NCBI RefSeq assembly: GCF_000710775.1
Contig: NZ_JOJP01000001.1
Span: 1,689,825-1,753,824 of the forward strand
Length of the DNA: 64,000 bases
Direction: 5' to 3'
Source of the DNA: Endozoicomonas elysicola
GTDB lineage: Bacteria > Pseudomonadota > Gammaproteobacteria > Pseudomonadales > Endozoicomonadaceae
This document shows positions 29,821 to 38,477 of the stretch, one piece after another. Below the pieces are notes generated by a model. That model did no database searches and was not told the origin of the DNA. It was given only the letters and a program-made list of their open reading frames with translations. A program made the position numbers and the translations under genes. Within the stretch, counting starts at the first letter, position 1, and the number at the start of each line of letters is the position of its first letter.

Positions 29821-30894
29821 ATGCTGGCACCAACTACCCCCTTGTCTCTGGGTATGTCCACGGACTATGGCCTATTATCTTCATATCCACTAGATGCCCG
29901 CTTAACTGGTCAATTTGGTTTTCACCGTGTCCAAACCTGTAATACAAATACCTCACCTGATAATAATGATAAGGCCTCTGCTGAAACTCCCTTTTTTAAT
30001 AGAGGTATCAATACTCGTTCTGCCGGAAATGCTCTTGGAGCTGCTGTTTTTCTTCAACAGTTGTCATCTGTCTGTGCAGCGGCCATTAATCGAACTTCAG
30101 AGGTTGCCGATGCAGCAGCGGATGGTTTGATAAATGTAACTAAGGGTGCTGGACATATTTTGACCAATTTAACATCAACCTCTTCTGAGGTTGTCGTGAA
30201 TGTATCAACTACAGTTGCAGATGCATTGACAACAGTTGCCATACCTTCAACTACAAGCTTGGTAACAACTGCATCCGCTGCTTTGACACATGCAACAACA
30301 GTTGCTGCTACCACTGCAAGTACTCTGGCAACTACGTTGGCAGATACAACTTCAAGCTTGACGACAACAACATCAGCCATATTGACGCATGCATCAACAA
30401 TGGCTTCTCACGCCATTAACCAGGCAGCAACAAAAGCGGCGCAAGCTATAGACGGTAAGGTATCACCTGAAGACGATGGTGGTGAATCTATTATGTCTGA
30501 TCCTAAATTTGTAGTTCCTCTTGTCATCGGTATAGGTTTGGCCACAACCCTTGTAGGTATGACGATTCAGGACTGTTGGAAAAAACATTGTACGCAGGAA
30601 GTGGATTCTCAGCCATCTTCAGCTCAGAGACGAAATATATATTCAGGAGCTAAGAGTGAATCTATGGTGTCATTACCTGATCCTGACCAGGAGCAGATCA
30701 TGGTATCAAGTCATCGGGAAGGGAGTGCATCAAGGGGGGAGCATACACTTTCTTCACCAGGAGTGGCTGCAAATGTGGAAGTTCACTATAAGAATGAAGC
30801 CTATGAAGACTTGGGTGCTTGCTCGAATGATGAGGTGTTGTTTACTTCTTGTGAAAAATCCCCTTTGGTAGAAATTGAACTGGATGAACTTTAG
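29821..30894 (+). CDS. Ala/Thr-rich single-pass membrane protein of unknown function
   Basis: A 357-residue protein that I do not recognise. Residues 1-60 are polar. Residues 60-215 are an Ala/Thr/Ser-rich, nearly cysteine-free region built of degenerate repeats such as TTVADALTTVA, TTASAALTHATTVAATTA and LATTLADTTSSLTTTTSAIL, which could be helical or mucin-like. One hydrophobic segment (about 232-252: FVVPLVIGIGLATTLVGM) is followed by a charged cytoplasm-type tail of about 100 residues with NEAYEDLG. There is no signal peptide. AAGGAA lies 9 bases before the ATG. It interrupts the glycogen genes (glgB on one side, glgX on the other) and has its own upstream palindrome and direct repeats. 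It may be a host-directed membrane protein; this is a guess from composition only. Confidence 0.7.
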   Translation: MLAPTTPLSLGMSTDYGLLSSYPLDARLTGQFGFHRVQTCNTNTSPDNNDKASAETPFFNRGINTRSAGNALGAAVFLQQLSSVCAAAINRTSEVADAAADGLINVTKGAGHILTNLTSTSSEVVVNVSTTVADALTTVAIPSTTSLVTTASAALTHATTVAATTASTLATTLADTTSSLTTTTSAILTHASTMASHAINQAATKAAQAIDGKVSPEDDGGESIMSDPKFVVPLVIGIGLATTLVGMTIQDCWKKHCTQEVDSQPSSAQRRNIYSGAKSESMVSLPDPDQEQIMVSSHREGSASRGEHTLSSPGVAANVEVHYKNEAYEDLGACSNDEVLFTSCEKSPLVEIELDEL

Positions 30895-31119
30895 TCTTTA
30901 GCTTTTTATCCTGATTGAGCAGTTTTGAGAGTGAAGACTAAATGCTGTATTCATTCATGGAAAGCAGGAGCCTGCTTTGGCTAAAAATAAACCAATTTCA
31001 GTTGAATTATGCTTCAATGCATTGATGAACTTCCTGAGCAATTATCCTGTTGATAGTAGTTATTGTGTGCGAATCAAATTAAGATTCAGCTAATTCAATG
31101 TGTTGATGCCTTTAGATTC

Positions 31120-33273
31120 ATGAACCAGCCACAAATAACTATAGAATCGTTTGGTCCGGGGAGTTGTCGCTTCCTCGGCGCTAATTTTCTGGATCAGCAG
31201 TTTCACCTTGTGAGCTCTGCTTCTGCTACAGGTGTGAACTTTGCTGTTTATGCACCGGAAGCGTCGGCAATGATGCTTTGCCTGTTTGACAGTTCGGGTA
31301 TTGAGCAGCGTCTCCCTATGTATGGCCCCGAAAAAGGTATCTGGCATGTCTTTGTTGGTGGTGTACGGGAAGGGCAGGCTTATGGCTTTCGGGCTGATGG
31401 CCGCTGGGCTCCAAATGAGGGGTTGAGGTTTAATATCAGCCAGCTGTTAGTGGACCCTTATGCTCGGCAGGTCAGAGGGGCAATTAACTGGCAACCTGCT
31501 GTTTATGATTACTCTGGTAAGGAGCGAAATAGCTGGTTGTTTAATGAACAGGATAATGGTCACCTGATTCCGAAGTCTGTGGTTCGAGATGACTATTTTG
31601 ATTGGCAATCTGTTACCAGACCAGAAATCTCTCATGAGCAAAGCATTATTTATGAAGCTCATGTGAGAGGATTTACCCGACAGCATCCAGACATCCCTGA
31701 AGAGGTCAGGGGAACCTATCTGGGTATGTGCCACCCTGTTGTTATTGATTATCTCAAGGCCTTGGGAATCAATACTGTTGAGCTATTACCGGTTACCAGT
31801 TTTCTCAGTGAACCAAGACTTCGTAAGCTGGGGTTGAAAAATTACTGGGGTTATAACCCGCTCTGCTTTATGGCTCCGGAGCCGTCTTATGCCATTAATG
31901 ACCCGGTAAACGAATTAAAGACAATGATTCGTGAACTGCATCGTGCCGGTATTCGAGTGGTGATGGATGTGGTGTACAACCATACCTGTGAAGCAGGTTC
32001 CGATGGTCCGAGCCTCAGTCTGAGAGGGTTGGCTGAAAAGGATTACTATCTGCTGGATCATCATGGCGGTCACCTGGTCACAACCAACTACAGTGGCTGT
32101 GGTAATACACTGAATTTTGACAGTGCTCAGACCATCAAGTTAGTGATGGACAGTCTTCGTTATTGGGCCGAACAATATCATATTGATGGTTTTCGCTTTG
32201 ATCTGGCCCCCACAATGGCCAGACGACATCGGAAGTTTGATGCTCACAGTGCATTTTTTCATGCAGTGTTTCAGGATCCGATACTTTCTTCCCGGCAGAT
32301 GATAGCGGAGCCATGGGATCTGGGGCCTGATGGTTATCGTTTAAAAGGCTTCCCCAGGGACTGGCATGAATGGAATGACCGTTATCGGGATGGCATTCGG
32401 TCATTCTGGCGCGGTGATAAAGACCAGGTTGTGGATCTGGCGTGGCGCCTGACGGGCTCGAGAGATTTGTTTGGTAAGGGAAGACCTGCTGGCAGTGTCA
32501 ACTATATCTGCAGCCATGATGGTTTCACTCTAAATGACCTGGTGTCGTTTGAGCATCGTCATAATCTGGCTAATGGTGAGAGCAACAGGGATGGTGATCA
32601 ACACAACCTTTCCTGGAATTACGGGGTAGAAGGGGCATCTGATGACTCAAACATTCGTAAGCTCAGACTTCGTGCTCGAAAAAACCTGCTGACAACCGTG
32701 ATGTTTTCCAGAAGTATCCCCATGCTGATGGCGGGGGATGAGTTTGGTAATAGTCAGCATGGCAATAACAATGCCTACTGTCAGGATAATCCAATTGGCT
32801 GGGTTGACTGGTCATGGCTGGTGGATGCTCCAGACCAGAGCGATGGGGCCGAATTGCAAGACTTTACAGCTCAGCTGATCCGTTTACGTAAATCTGAGCA
32901 GCTACTGACCGTTCGTTACATGGCTGCGGCTGTTAATGGTCATGGCGCTCAATGGCACAGCGCAGAGCTTGAGTGGTATAACGCCCATGGTATCCCACTG
33001 ACAGCGGCTATGCTGCCAGATGAGCGTGGGCACTCGCTGGTTATGCGATACCGATGTCCAGTAAATAGTCAATCCAGTCTTGTGCTATTGATAAACAATG
33101 AGATTGATACCCGGCGCTTTAATTTACCAGATACAGGCCACCCGGTTCGGTGGCAGAGAATCCTGTCCACTGAGTTGGAAAATAAAGAGGCTTTTCGGGA
33201 GGAAATGATTTTGAATCAGGGATGGTATGAAGTGTCAGGGCACAGCATTGCTGTGGTTAAAGAACTGATCTGA
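31120..33273 (+). CDS. glgX: Glycogen debranching enzyme
   Basis: A GH13 isoamylase-type enzyme of about 717 residues that removes short alpha-1,6 branches left by phosphorylase. The N-terminal CBM48 domain (GVNFAVYAPEASAMMLCLF) precedes the barrel with NYWGYNPLCFMAPEP, GFRFDLAPTMARRH (nucleophile Asp), MIAEPWDLGPDGYRLKGFP (acid Glu) and YICSHDGFTLNDLVS. A TTG at 31063 would add 19 residues; the ATG at 31120 starts MNQPQITIESFGPG and is my choice, though neither site has a strong ribosome-binding site. The 225 bases upstream hold a small palindrome at 30961-30978 (AAAGCAGGAGCCTGCTTT) and no other feature. It is followed by pgm after 351 bases. Confidence 0.95.
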   Translation: MNQPQITIESFGPGSCRFLGANFLDQQFHLVSSASATGVNFAVYAPEASAMMLCLFDSSGIEQRLPMYGPEKGIWHVFVGGVREGQAYGFRADGRWAPNEGLRFNISQLLVDPYARQVRGAINWQPAVYDYSGKERNSWLFNEQDNGHLIPKSVVRDDYFDWQSVTRPEISHEQSIIYEAHVRGFTRQHPDIPEEVRGTYLGMCHPVVIDYLKALGINTVELLPVTSFLSEPRLRKLGLKNYWGYNPLCFMAPEPSYAINDPVNELKTMIRELHRAGIRVVMDVVYNHTCEAGSDGPSLSLRGLAEKDYYLLDHHGGHLVTTNYSGCGNTLNFDSAQTIKLVMDSLRYWAEQYHIDGFRFDLAPTMARRHRKFDAHSAFFHAVFQDPILSSRQMIAEPWDLGPDGYRLKGFPRDWHEWNDRYRDGIRSFWRGDKDQVVDLAWRLTGSRDLFGKGRPAGSVNYICSHDGFTLNDLVSFEHRHNLANGESNRDGDQHNLSWNYGVEGASDDSNIRKLRLRARKNLLTTVMFSRSIPMLMAGDEFGNSQHGNNNAYCQDNPIGWVDWSWLVDAPDQSDGAELQDFTAQLIRLRKSEQLLTVRYMAAAVNGHGAQWHSAELEWYNAHGIPLTAAMLPDERGHSLVMRYRCPVNSQSSLVLLINNEIDTRRFNLPDTGHPVRWQRILSTELENKEAFREEMILNQGWYEVSGHSIAVVKELI

Positions 33274-33624
33274 ATAACAGATCATCATCTCACAGTTTTT
33301 TGGGGGATTAAATCAGTAATAAACGGCAATGCATCCGTATAAAATAGTCGGTATCGTGAGCATTATCACATGCTTATAGACTGATGCTCTGCTTTTGTTT
33401 GTGTTGGATGGCGGTTTCTTCTGTTAATTTCTGCAATATGGGCGAATTATTCTCTGCCATCTTAAAGAAATAGTATAGAAAATAACCATGAGCGGTAAAT
33501 GTAAACTGACTTTTATCTTTCAAAAATGGTGAATGCTTTGCATTTTCATGGTTATAGAGTGTTAGTTATTTTTGCTGTCAGCCGACCTGAGCATTTTCTG
33601 CCATTTTATTATTGAGGAACCGCC
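33274..33624. other. Intergenic region between glgX and pgm
   Basis: 351 AT-rich bases without an ORF. GAGGAA just before 33625 is the pgm ribosome-binding site. I see no terminator with a T-tract and no repeat. The length suggests that pgm has its own promoter. Confidence 0.45.
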
Positions 33625-35268
33625 ATGCATCCGCTCGCAGGCCAACCCGCAACTGATGACCTTCTGGTTAATATCCCCCGGCTGGTCAGTGATTATTATA
33701 CGATACAGCCCGATCAGGTAGAAAGCAGTCAGCGTGTCGCTTTTGGTACATCGGGCCATCGTGGAACCTCTTCCAATGGCTCGTTTAATGAAGCCCATAT
33801 TTTGGCCGTCAGCCAGGCTATCTGTGAATATCGTCGTGCTCAGGGTATCGAAGGTCCTGTTTTTGTTGGCATGGATACCCATGCTCTTTCTGAGCCGGCG
33901 TTAATCAGTGCCGTTGAGGTATTTGCTGCTAATGACCTGGATGTGATGATTGATCAGGGGCGCGGCTATACACCCACTCCTGTTATTTCCCATGCCATCG
34001 TTTCCTATAACCGCAGCCACAGTAAACTGGCTGACGGGGTTGTCATTACACCTTCCCATAACCCACCTGAAGATGGTGGTTTCAAATATAACCCGCCCCA
34101 TGGTGGTCCTGCTGGTGGTGATATTACGGGTTGGATTGAGCAGCGTGCCAATGAGCTGATTGCGGATAACCTCCACGGTGTTAACAGGGTTCCTTTCGAA
34201 CAGGCGCTCAGATCCGGTAAGGTGCATAAATACGACTTCATCACACCTTATGTCAGTGATTTGGAAAACGTTCTGGATATGGAGGCCATTGCCAGCGCAA
34301 AACTCAGAATCGGTGTTGATTCGCTGGGGGGCTCAGGTCTGCATTACTGGGAGCCTATTGCTGAGCGTTACGGCCTTGATTTGACGCTGGTCAGTAAGAA
34401 AATTGATCCGACATTCTCCTTTATGCACCTCGATAAGGATGGCCGGATTCGTATGGATTGCTCATCTGCTTCTGCGATGGCCGGGCTGATCAATCTCAAA
34501 GATGATTTCGATATTGCTTTTGGCAACGACCCTGACTTTGATCGTCACGGAATTGTGACTCGAGGTCATGGATTACTGAATCCAAATCATTATCTGGCAG
34601 TTGCTATCCAGTATCTCTATACCCACCGTCCTCAATGGCTTGAAAGTGCAGCCATCGGCAAGACGCTGGTTTCCAGTGCCATGATTGACCGCGTTGCAAA
34701 GGGGCTGGGCCGTACCGTGACTGAGGTGCCGGTTGGCTTCAAGTGGTTTGTCGATGGCTTATCTGAAGGCTCAATGGCGTTTGGTGGCGAAGAAAGTGCG
34801 GGGGCCTGTTTCCTGAGGCGGGATGGTAACACCTGGTGTACGGATAAAGATGGTTTCATCATGGCGTTGCTGGCAGCAGAGGTCACGGCTGTGACCGGTC
34901 GCGACCCTGGGGAGCATTACCAGGAGCTTACCCGCAAGTATGGTGCTCCGGTTTATCAACGCCTGGACGCTGTTGCTAATGATGCCCAGAAAAAAGTGCT
35001 GTCTGCGCTAAGTCCTGAGCAGGTGAAGGCTGAACAGCTTGCAGGGGATCCAATTACTGCTCGCCTGACCCATGCTCCTGGAAATGGTGCGGCAATTGGT
35101 GGCCTGAAAGTGGTCACTGAGCGTGGCTGGTTTGCAGCAAGACCTTCCGGAACCGAAGCGGTTTATAAAATTTACGCTGAAAGCTTTGAAGGAAAGGATC
35201 ACCTTTCCCATCTGCAAAGTGAAGCTCAGGAGATTGTCGCCGAAGTCTTTAAGGCTAATGGCGTGTAA
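33625..35268 (+). CDS. pgm: Phosphoglucomutase (alpha-D-glucose phosphate-specific)
   Basis: A 547-residue enzyme, one residue longer than E. coli Pgm, interconverting glucose-1-phosphate and glucose-6-phosphate in the cytoplasm. The phospho-serine loop is [20 protein letters not shown], the metal loop is in [13 protein letters not shown], the sugar-binding loop is [15 protein letters not shown], and the phosphate-binding C-terminal loop is [16 protein letters not shown]. It links GlgP output to glycolysis and supplies GlgC with substrate. GAGGAA precedes the ATG. An ERIC-like repeat separates it from glgC. Confidence 0.97.
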   Translation: MHPLAGQPATDDLLVNIPRLVSDYYTIQPDQVESSQRVAFGTSGHRGTSSNGSFNEAHILAVSQAICEYRRAQGIEGPVFVGMDTHALSEPALISAVEVFAANDLDVMIDQGRGYTPTPVISHAIVSYNRSHSKLADGVVITPSHNPPEDGGFKYNPPHGGPAGGDITGWIEQRANELIADNLHGVNRVPFEQALRSGKVHKYDFITPYVSDLENVLDMEAIASAKLRIGVDSLGGSGLHYWEPIAERYGLDLTLVSKKIDPTFSFMHLDKDGRIRMDCSSASAMAGLINLKDDFDIAFGNDPDFDRHGIVTRGHGLLNPNHYLAVAIQYLYTHRPQWLESAAIGKTLVSSAMIDRVAKGLGRTVTEVPVGFKWFVDGLSEGSMAFGGEESAGACFLRRDGNTWCTDKDGFIMALLAAEVTAVTGRDPGEHYQELTRKYGAPVYQRLDAVANDAQKKVLSALSPEQVKAEQLAGDPITARLTHAPGNGAAIGGLKVVTERGWFAARPSGTEAVYKIYAESFEGKDHLSHLQSEAQEIVAEVFKANGV

Positions 35269-35320
35269 ATTTTCTTCGCTACCGTTGTATGGGCGGTGAT
35301 GCCCAGATATGAAAATTACT

Positions 35321-35446
35321 TATATCCAGAGGATTTCAAGTTGCTAAGCGGCGGCAAGTGAGTGAATCTCGTGAGCCTACAGTTAGTAGGTGATCGAGTG
35401 AGCGAGCGCAGCCAACAAAGTAGCAGTTTGAAAGGCGACGGGTATA
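35321..35446 (+). repeat. ERIC-like 126-bp palindromic repeat
   Basis: The element starts and ends in TATA, with imperfect inverted ends (TTCAAGTTGCTA at 35334-35345 and TAGCAGTTTGAA at 35420-35431, 10 of 12 paired). Its centre reads GTGAATCTCGTGAGCCTACA followed by GTTAGTAGGTGATCGAGTGA and GCGAGCGCAGCCAAC, and it ends GACGGGTATA. As I recall the enterobacterial repetitive intergenic consensus (core GTGAATCCCCAGGAGCTTAC, then GTAAGTGACTGGGGTGAGCG), this is a clear relative of the same length. It lies between pgm and glgC and would be transcribed if they share an mRNA. Confidence 0.8.
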
Positions 35447-35595
35447 TTCTGAAGCTGGCAAAAGGGGTGTTGGTTTCAGGCAAGTGGGGGATTTTTCCGG
35501 ACGCAATTATATGTTTTGACACGTCCGGACCGGGTCAGGGATTGACCATCAAACAAACGTTCAGAACTAATTACAGATAATAGGAAAAAACGACC

Positions 35596-36819
35596 ATGGC
35601 ATCAGTCCTTTCCATGATCCTGGCCGGGGGAGAAGGGTCCAGGCTTGCTCCACTCACTGGAATGCGAGCAAAACCTGCGGTTCCTTTTGGCGGACAATAT
35701 CGAATTATCGACTTTGTTCTGAGTAATTTTGTGAATTCAGATCTTCACAAGATTTACCTGATTACTCAGTTCAAATCCCATTCGCTGAGTAAGCATTTGC
35801 AGCGCTGCTGGCGTATAGCAGGTCTGGCGGACAAGTTTATTGATACATTGCCCGCCCAGATGAATACAGGCAGCGATTGGTATCAGGGAACAGCCGATGC
35901 GGTGTATCAGAACCTGAATCACATTGAGTCCCACAATCCTGACCTGGTCTGTGTTTTTGGCGGCGACCATATTTACACCATGGATGTTCGGGATATGGTT
36001 CAGTACCACCAGCAGCATAGTGCTGACCTGACGGTGGCAGCGATTCCAGTGCCTGTCGATCAGGCTCATCACTTCGGTATTATTGAAGTGGATGAAGATG
36101 GACGCATGATCGGTTTTGCGGAAAAGCCAAAGAGTAATGTGAAAACGATTCCTGGTAATCCGGATTTTGTTCTGGCCTCCATGGGGAATTACGTTTTCAC
36201 CAAAGACTGCCTTGTGAAAGAGCTGCTGGATGATCATGCCAATGAAGTCTCTGACCACGACTTTGGTAAAAACATCATTCCATCGTTGTATCCGCGGGCA
36301 AAAGTCATGGTTTATGACTTTTCTAAAAATGCCGTTCCAGGTGGAAAAAACAATGGCTACTGGCGGGATGTAGGAACAATCGACTCATTCTGGGAAGCGA
36401 ACATGGACCTGCTCTCCGGAGAGCCTCCTATTGATTTGCATAACCAGGACTGGCCAATTCGTACCTATATTCCACCCTACCCACCGGCATTGATTGCCTT
36501 CAACCGAAATGAACGGGAAGGGCAGATCAATAACTCCATGGTGGGTGTTGGTTGTGTATTTAATGACATCTATATGCATCGAAGTGTTGTTGGTTATAAC
36601 GTGAAAATTGGTGATAACGCCCGCATTACTGAGTCTGTCATTCTTCCGAATACTAATATTGGTGATGGCGTGGTTCTCAACAGGGTTATTGTTGACAAGC
36701 GCGTAGAGATTGCCCCCGGTACTCGTATTGGTGTTGACCGGGAAGAGGACATGAAACGATTCAAGGTCACTGAGTCTGGTCTGGTGGTGATTCCCAGGGG
36801 AGCAAAAGTTGGCTTCTGA
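35596..36819 (+). CDS. glgC: Glucose-1-phosphate adenylyltransferase
   Basis: A 407-residue nucleotidyltransferase that makes ADP-glucose, the committed step of bacterial glycogen synthesis. The signature [20 protein letters not shown] is at the N-terminus, followed by [27 protein letters not shown] and [10 protein letters not shown] mark the substrate site, and a C-terminal left-handed beta-helix begins near residue 300 ([30 protein letters not shown]). The E. coli enzyme is 431 residues and under allosteric control; this one lacks some N-terminal length. AGGA precedes the ATG by about 10 bases. It overlaps glgA by 11 bases. Confidence 0.97.
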   Translation: MASVLSMILAGGEGSRLAPLTGMRAKPAVPFGGQYRIIDFVLSNFVNSDLHKIYLITQFKSHSLSKHLQRCWRIAGLADKFIDTLPAQMNTGSDWYQGTADAVYQNLNHIESHNPDLVCVFGGDHIYTMDVRDMVQYHQQHSADLTVAAIPVPVDQAHHFGIIEVDEDGRMIGFAEKPKSNVKTIPGNPDFVLASMGNYVFTKDCLVKELLDDHANEVSDHDFGKNIIPSLYPRAKVMVYDFSKNAVPGGKNNGYWRDVGTIDSFWEANMDLLSGEPPIDLHNQDWPIRTYIPPYPPALIAFNRNEREGQINNSMVGVGCVFNDIYMHRSVVGYNVKIGDNARITESVILPNTNIGDGVVLNRVIVDKRVEIAPGTRIGVDREEDMKRFKVTESGLVVIPRGAKVGF

Positions 36820-38284
36820 TTTGAAAATCCTTTTTGCGGTTTCAGAGCTGGCAGGTATTGTCAAAACCGGAGGGCTGGCCGATGTGGCCGGTGCTCTGGG
36901 GCCCTGGATGAAAAAACTCGGGCATGATGTCCGGGTGATTATGCCTGCCTATCGTCAGGCTCTGGAGACGTTGACAACGGATGTTGTTTGCTCCGGTGAA
37001 GTTCATATTAATCCTCACTGCAGCACTTCATACAGGATGGGCTTTGCTATACGGCAGGGTGAGTTTGAAGGTGTACCGGTTTACCTGATTGAGCATAACC
37101 ATTACTTTGACCGGAGCGGCCTCTACACCCATGAGGGTGAAGGTTTTGGTGATAACACTGAACGATTTGCCTTTTTTTGCAGGGCAGCGTTACAGGCCTG
37201 TCAGATTTTGAACTTCCAGCCTGACATTATCCATGGCCATGACTGGCAATCAGCACTTCTGCCGTATTACCTGAAAACCCATGAAGCCGGTAACGCTTTC
37301 TACTCCGGTACGCGCACGGTTTTGACGATTCATAATGGTGCTTATCAGCAGCATACTGACAGTGCCTTGCTTGATGTCCTGGGTATTGATCGTCACTGGT
37401 ATAACCCTGATTTCTTTGAAGATCATGGGCATATTAATCTGCTGAAGGGCGGCATTGCCTTTGCGGATAAAATCACGACTGTCAGTCCCAGGTATGCTGA
37501 AGAGCTTCAGACTGACTTGGGTTCTCATGGCCTTGCGCACATCATTGGGCGTAGAAAACAGGACTTTTCCGGTATCCTCAATGGTTGTGACTATCAGGAA
37601 TGGAATCCTGAAACGGATGACTTATTACCAGCGAACTATTCTCTGAAAGACCTTTCTGGGAAGCAGGCTTGTAAGCAGGCTTTGCAGGAGAGACTTCAGT
37701 TACCGGTAGCGGCAGATAAGCCTTTGTATGGTCTGGTCAGTCGTCTTGCAGAGCAGAAAGGCTTTTCTTATCTGATTCCTGCCCTGTGGCAGTTTTTGCA
37801 GGATGATGTTCAGGTAGTGCTGCAGGGGTCCGGCGACAAGGGGACTGCTGCCGAACTGCAGCATCTGGCTAATACCTTTCCCAATAAATGCCGCTTTGTT
37901 GAAGCCTATGACAATAGCCTGGCTCATCTGATTGAAGCAGGTTCTGACTTCTTCTTGATGCCTTCGCTGTTTGAGCCCTGCGGTCTTAACCAGATGTACA
38001 GCATGAAATACGGCACATTGCCAATTGTCAGAGCGGTTGGTGGTCTTGTTGATTCTGTTATTGGTTATGAGCCTTCTAATACTTCTCATAATCATCATGC
38101 GACAGGCTTTATGTTTGGCCCGGCAGATCAGGGTGCTCTCTACCAGTGTCTCCAGCAGGCAAAGGTGGTGTATCACGATCGTGGTACTATGAGTAGCATG
38201 ATTGCCAGTGCTATGTTGGCATCATTTACCTGGGAGCAGTCGGCTCTGGATTACCTTGGGGTTTATCGATCCGCTCTCATCTGA
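36809..38284 (+). CDS. glgA: Glycogen synthase (ADP-glucose type)
   Basis: A 491-residue GT5 enzyme extending alpha-1,4-glucan chains from ADP-glucose. The KTGGLADV motif that binds the ADP-glucose phosphates is at residues 19-26, HGHDWQSAL follows, and the C-terminal half has VSRLAEQKGFSYLIPAL and the nucleotide-binding PSLFEPCGLNQMYSMKYG. The start is TTG at 36809 inside the end of glgC, with GGGGAG about 7 bases upstream, so translation should be coupled to GlgC. A weak hairpin follows before glgB copy 2. Confidence 0.96.
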   Translation: MASDLKILFAVSELAGIVKTGGLADVAGALGPWMKKLGHDVRVIMPAYRQALETLTTDVVCSGEVHINPHCSTSYRMGFAIRQGEFEGVPVYLIEHNHYFDRSGLYTHEGEGFGDNTERFAFFCRAALQACQILNFQPDIIHGHDWQSALLPYYLKTHEAGNAFYSGTRTVLTIHNGAYQQHTDSALLDVLGIDRHWYNPDFFEDHGHINLLKGGIAFADKITTVSPRYAEELQTDLGSHGLAHIIGRRKQDFSGILNGCDYQEWNPETDDLLPANYSLKDLSGKQACKQALQERLQLPVAADKPLYGLVSRLAEQKGFSYLIPALWQFLQDDVQVVLQGSGDKGTAAELQHLANTFPNKCRFVEAYDNSLAHLIEAGSDFFLMPSLFEPCGLNQMYSMKYGTLPIVRAVGGLVDSVIGYEPSNTSHNHHATGFMFGPADQGALYQCLQQAKVVYHDRGTMSSMIASAMLASFTWEQSALDYLGVYRSALI

Positions 38285-38294
38285 TTAAGCGGGG

Positions 38295-38313
38295 GACCGG
38301 TTGCCTGCCGGTC
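38295..38313 (+). other. Short hairpin between glgA and second glgB
   Basis: GACCGG (38295-38300) pairs with CCGGTC (38308-38313) around TTGCCTG, followed by TTCTCGT. It may attenuate transcription into the second glgB; the T-tract is poor, so full termination is unlikely. Confidence 0.35.
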
Positions 38314-38477
38314 TTCTCGTCATCAGGCTACCGCAGCGTTGCAGATGAAGGTTTTGTGTTGAAAAAGGCACAATGTATCTTGCGGGTATCGCTGCGGTGG
38401 CATTTTTTCGAAAAAAACGAGAGAAATTGAATCTTACTCTGGCGGCAGGCAGCCATAGCACTGAAAAAAACAACGTT

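Noticed and set aside
38373-38477. 35-residue N-terminal extension of the second GlgB
   Set aside because: Not similar to copy 1, and the spacing to the first conserved block fits a start at 38478; kept only as an alternative.
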